Origin: Silvibacterium sp.
Lineage (GTDB): Bacteria; Acidobacteriota; Terriglobia; Terriglobales; Acidobacteriaceae
DNA: 50,232 nt
Direction of reading: 5' to 3'
Assembly: GCA_030037215.1 (NCBI GenBank)
Contig: JASHRS010000231.1
Coordinates: 1 to 50,232 of the forward strand
The notes beneath the pieces are model-generated. The model saw only the letters and a list, made by a program, of their open reading frames with translations. It searched no databases and was not told where the DNA came from. The position numbers and the translations under genes are program-made. Of this stretch, positions 47,762 through 50,232 are shown piece by piece. Numbering within the stretch: the first letter of the stretch is position 1; the number at the start of each line of letters is the position of its first letter.

Positions 47762-48859
47762 ATGCCAAAGAAGTCGATCCCAGAGTCGAATTCAGCAAAG
47801 TCGATTCCCCCCAAAACGATCCAAGATTCGATCGCGCTGAATCGTACTCTGCTCCGCCCCGGAATGCGGCTGGCCGTCGCTGTCTCCGGCGGTGCGGATT
47901 CGGTCGCTTTGCTGCGGGCGCTGGTCGAAGCCGCCCCGGAAATCGGCCTGGTGCTTTCCGTGGCGCATATGCACCACGGCATTCGTGGAGCCGACGCCGA
48001 TGCAGACGCCGAGTTCGTGGCAGCTCTCGCCGCCGAGCATGGCCTTGTGCTTCACCGAAGAGATGTGGACGTTCCCGCTGCGGCGCGCGAAAAGAGAGAA
48101 ACGCTGGAAGAAGCAGCCCGAAACCTGCGCTATGCGTGGTTCGACGAGTTGTTGGCCTCGGGCATCGCGGACGCCGTAGCTACGGCGCACACGCTCGACG
48201 ACCAGGCCGAAACAGTTCTGCATAAGCTGCTGCGTGGGGCGTGGACGGAAGGTTTGAGTGGGATTCATCCCATTTTGGGAAAGCCGCGCGGGACGATTCT
48301 GCGGCCATTTTTGAGGGTCCAGCGGGCAGAGATCGAGGCGTGGCTGTCCAGAATAGGACAGCCGTGGAGGGAAGACGCAACCAACGCCGATATTGCCTAT
48401 ACGCGCAACCGGCTTCGTCGCGAACTTCTTCCCGCCCTGGCAGCGTACAATCCCCGGATCTATGGGCATCTGGCCAATCTGGCCACGCTGGCGCGGGATG
48501 AAGAAGCTTACTGGCAAGCAGAACTGATGCGGAACCTGCCGCAACTTCTCCTGCCGGGAAAGCCGGTGCGCGGCGGAGGACGGGCGGCTTCGACAAACTC
48601 TGACGAAGCCACCCTCGCGCTCGAGATCGAGCGGCTGCCCTCGTCTCCAGCCGCCCGCCGCCGGATTCTTCGAGCCATGGCGCGTCAGCTCGGCGTGGCG
48701 CTGAACTTCGAGCAGACAGAGCGGTTGCTGGCTATGTGCGGCCCGAATCCGACCCGGCGGCAAACCCTGACCGCATCCCTCTATGCTGAGCGGTCCCCCC
48801 GGGAGCTGCGCCTGGTGAAAAGGATTGAGGCGCATCGCGACTTGGAGGGAGTAGAATGA
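47762..48859 (+). CDS. tilS: tRNA(Ile)-lysidine synthase TilS
   Basis: Modifies C34 of the AUA-reading tRNA-Ile to lysidine in an ATP-dependent step, essential in most bacteria. It has 365 residues. The PP-loop S-G-G-A-D-S is at 42-47, H-H-G-I-R-G near 71 and H-T-L-D-D-Q-A-E-T near 140 complete the N-type ATPase fold; the remaining part is the RNA-binding region. The first 25 or so residues (MPKKSIPESNSAKSIPPKT) come from three copies of AAGTCGAT-like DNA at 47756-47805, a low-complexity extension. ftsH follows, as in many bacteria. No clear Shine-Dalgarno is present. Confidence 0.94.
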   Translation: MPKKSIPESNSAKSIPPKTIQDSIALNRTLLRPGMRLAVAVSGGADSVALLRALVEAAPEIGLVLSVAHMHHGIRGADADADAEFVAALAAEHGLVLHRRDVDVPAAAREKRETLEEAARNLRYAWFDELLASGIADAVATAHTLDDQAETVLHKLLRGAWTEGLSGIHPILGKPRGTILRPFLRVQRAEIEAWLSRIGQPWREDATNADIAYTRNRLRRELLPALAAYNPRIYGHLANLATLARDEEAYWQAELMRNLPQLLLPGKPVRGGGRAASTNSDEATLALEIERLPSSPAARRRILRAMARQLGVALNFEQTERLLAMCGPNPTRRQTLTASLYAERSPRELRLVKRIEAHRDLEGVE

Positions 48860-48936
48860 ATCCAATACGGTGGATGCTTGGTCCGGCAGGACTCAGTGGT
48901 GTTCCGCGGAGACCTGGGAGGGTTCTGAGCGTCTAA
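48856..48936 (+). CDS. Possible 26-residue leader ORF before ftsH
   Basis: An ATG overlaps the TGA of tilS (ATGA) and opens a 26-codon ORF with many Pro, Gly and Arg codons (it begins MNPIRWMLGPAG and ends VPRRPGRVLSV). The overlap would give efficient coupled initiation. It stops exactly at the first of three overlapping hairpins that end in a terminator. It may equally be a chance frame. Confidence 0.35.
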   Translation: MNPIRWMLGPAGLSGVPRRPGRVLSV

Positions 48937-48957
48937 TGCGGTAGGCGCATGGAAAGC

Positions 48958-48999
48958 AGCGAGTCTTCCATGAGGAGGAAGACCGTTCTCGCTGTTTTT
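48958..48999 (+). terminator. Terminator/possible attenuator between tilS and ftsH
   Basis: AGCGAGTCTTCC (48958-48969) pairs with GGAAGA (48977-48982) and CTCGCT (48988-48993), a 12-bp stem with a 5-base bulge, followed by GTTTTT. Only 42 bases remain to the ftsH start and no good promoter is visible there, so this may control read-through into ftsH. A competing hairpin ATGGAA/TTCCAT (48949-48971) uses the same TTCC. Confidence 0.65.
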
Positions 49000-49041
49000 A
49001 ATCGTCTTTACCGGGGTTTGAAAGAAAAGAGGTCGTTCTTC

Positions 49042-50232
49042 GTGAATTCTACGGTCAAACAGATCATCTTCTGGGTGTTCATCTTTGCGTGCCTCGTGGT
49101 GCTGTGGCGGGTCTTCCAGACCGGCACGGGCAGCGGGAAGGACCACGAGATCTCCTTTTCAGAGTTCTTGCAGGATGCGCAGCAGGGTCAGATCACCGAA
49201 GTGACGATTACCGGCAGCGATGCCCGGGGCACCCTGCGCACCGACAAGGGTACCTTCCATGCCGTCATCCCGACGAATTATCCGTCTCTTTACGACGTTC
49301 TTGACAAGAACAATGTCAAGGTAACGATCAAGGACAATCAGGGCAGCGCATGGTGGAGCATCCTGATCAACGTGGCTCCGCTGCTGATTCTCGTCGCCCT
49401 GTGGTTCTTCATGATCCGCCAGATGCAGAGCGGCGGCAACAAGGCGCTTTCCTTCGGCAAGAGCCGTGCGCGGCTGCTCTCGATGCAGCAGAAAAAGATC
49501 ACCTTCAAGGACGTGGCCGGAGTTGACGAGGCCAAGGAAGAGCTGAAGGAGATCATCGAATTCCTGCGCGAGGCGCAGAAGTTCCAGAAACTCGGCGGAC
49601 GCATCCCCAAGGGTGTGCTGCTGGTTGGCCCTCCGGGAACCGGCAAGACCCTGCTGGCGCGCGCTGTTGCTGGCGAAGCCAACGTGCCGTTCTTCTCCAT
49701 TTCAGGTTCTGATTTCGTCGAAATGTTCGTCGGCGTCGGCGCAAGCCGCGTCCGCGACCTCTTCGAGCAGGGCAAGAAGAACGCTCCCTGCATTATCTTC
49801 ATCGATGAAATCGACGCAGTCGGCCGCCATCGCGGCGCAGGCCTCGGCGGCGGACACGACGAGCGCGAACAGACGCTCAACCAACTCCTCGTCGAAATGG
49901 ACGGCTTTGAATCGAACGACGGCGTGATCCTTGTCGCGGCCACCAACCGGCCCGACGTCCTCGATCCTGCCCTTCTGCGCCCTGGCCGCTTCGACCGCCG
50001 TGTAGTCGTCGGCCTGCCCGACGTCCGCGGCCGCGAAGAAGTCCTGCGTGTGCACGTCAAGAAGGTGCCCGTCTCCGACGACACCAACCTAAACGTGCTC
50101 GCTCGCGGAACGCCGGGCTTCAGCGGAGCCGATCTCGCCAACATGGTGAACGAGGCTGCGCTCAATGCCGCCCGCGCCAACCGCAAGCAGGTCACCATGT
50201 ACGACTTCGAGCTTGCGAAGGACAAGGTCTTG
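49042..50232 (+). CDS. ftsH: ATP-dependent zinc metalloprotease FtsH (3'-truncated by window edge)
   Basis: Membrane-anchored AAA+ protease that removes misfolded and regulatory proteins. The GTG at 49042 (AGAGG about ten bases upstream) starts the usual N-terminus; an in-frame ATG at 48970 would place the terminator inside the gene. The 397 codons present contain two membrane helices (about 6-24 and 109-129) around a periplasmic domain. They also hold the AAA+ domain: Walker A GPPGTGKT near 195, Walker [12 protein letters not shown] near 252, and the second region of homology [21 protein letters not shown] near 301-321. The HEXXH protease domain lies beyond the window. Confidence 0.95.
   Translation, partial: MNSTVKQIIFWVFIFACLVVLWRVFQTGTGSGKDHEISFSEFLQDAQQGQITEVTITGSDARGTLRTDKGTFHAVIPTNYPSLYDVLDKNNVKVTIKDNQGSAWWSILINVAPLLILVALWFFMIRQMQSGGNKALSFGKSRARLLSMQQKKITFKDVAGVDEAKEELKEIIEFLREAQKFQKLGGRIPKGVLLVGPPGTGKTLLARAVAGEANVPFFSISGSDFVEMFVGVGASRVRDLFEQGKKNAPCIIFIDEIDAVGRHRGAGLGGGHDEREQTLNQLLVEMDGFESNDGVILVAATNRPDVLDPALLRPGRFDRRVVVGLPDVRGREEVLRVHVKKVPVSDDTNLNVLARGTPGFSGADLANMVNEAALNAARANRKQVTMYDFELAKDKVL

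Noticed and set aside
1-50232. CRISPR arrays, insertion sequences, integrases or attachment sites
   Set aside because: Looked for on both strands; no regularly spaced repeats, transposase, or integrase motifs were found.

Overview
The window looks like chromosomal DNA from an acidobacterium, probably family Acidobacteriaceae or a close relative. This is inferred from gene content only. The markers are a TonB-receptor-like porin with an N-terminal carboxypeptidase-regulatory-like domain, an FG-GAP/ASPIC (CRTAC1-type) exported protein, DUF3617 and DUF5666 exported proteins, a bacillithiol BshB1 homologue, LPS genes (lpxD and an LpxL-type acyltransferase), and an mreBCD-mrdA-rodA cluster followed by an RNase E/G gene with a very large insertion. 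GC content is moderately high. GTG and TTG starts are frequent, and several become evident only from a Shine-Dalgarno match. No tRNA, rRNA, insertion sequence, prophage or CRISPR array was seen.

Layout. 1-2.3 kb: the tail of a repeat-rich coiled-coil protein, an outer-membrane beta-barrel gene and a small exported molybdopterin-fold protein. 2.5-6.4 kb: a periplasmic aldehyde oxidoreductase operon, paoABC. 6.6-17.7 kb: a large exported protein of unknown function, treZ, a TSUP permease with its DUF1634 partner, a CRTAC1 protein, a GDSL esterase, a LacI regulator and a second beta-barrel protein. 17.8-19.2 kb: threonine ammonia-lyase (ilvA) behind a leader that looks like a complete isoleucine attenuator. 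19.2-23 kb: DUF302, an LpxL-like acyltransferase, lpxD, a P-loop protein and DUF3617. 23-28.2 kb: xseB, a fused homocysteine methyltransferase/MTHF reductase, a beta-propeller lipoprotein, bshB1 and a PNPOx-like protein. 28.3-38 kb (minus strand): mreB-mreC-mreD-mrdA-rodA-rne, the cell-elongation machinery plus RNase E/G. 38.2-47.7 kb: an aldehyde dehydrogenase, a TonB-receptor-like porin with an upstream DUF5666 protein, a FucP-type sugar permease, hutH and a GNAT acetyltransferase. 47.8-50.2 kb: tilS and the 5' part of ftsH.

How the genes work together. The paoABC products form one secreted molybdenum/FeS/FAD enzyme. The acyltransferase, lpxD and perhaps the P-loop gene belong to envelope lipid synthesis. 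The mre-mrdA-rodA genes build the elongasome. The most striking non-coding feature lies upstream of ilvA: a 25-codon ORF with nine Ile codons, an antiterminator arm starting at its stop codon, and an intrinsic terminator directly before the gene. A second possible attenuator-like arrangement precedes ftsH. Structured leaders also precede the RNase E/G gene, the TonB-receptor-like gene and the methionine-pathway gene.
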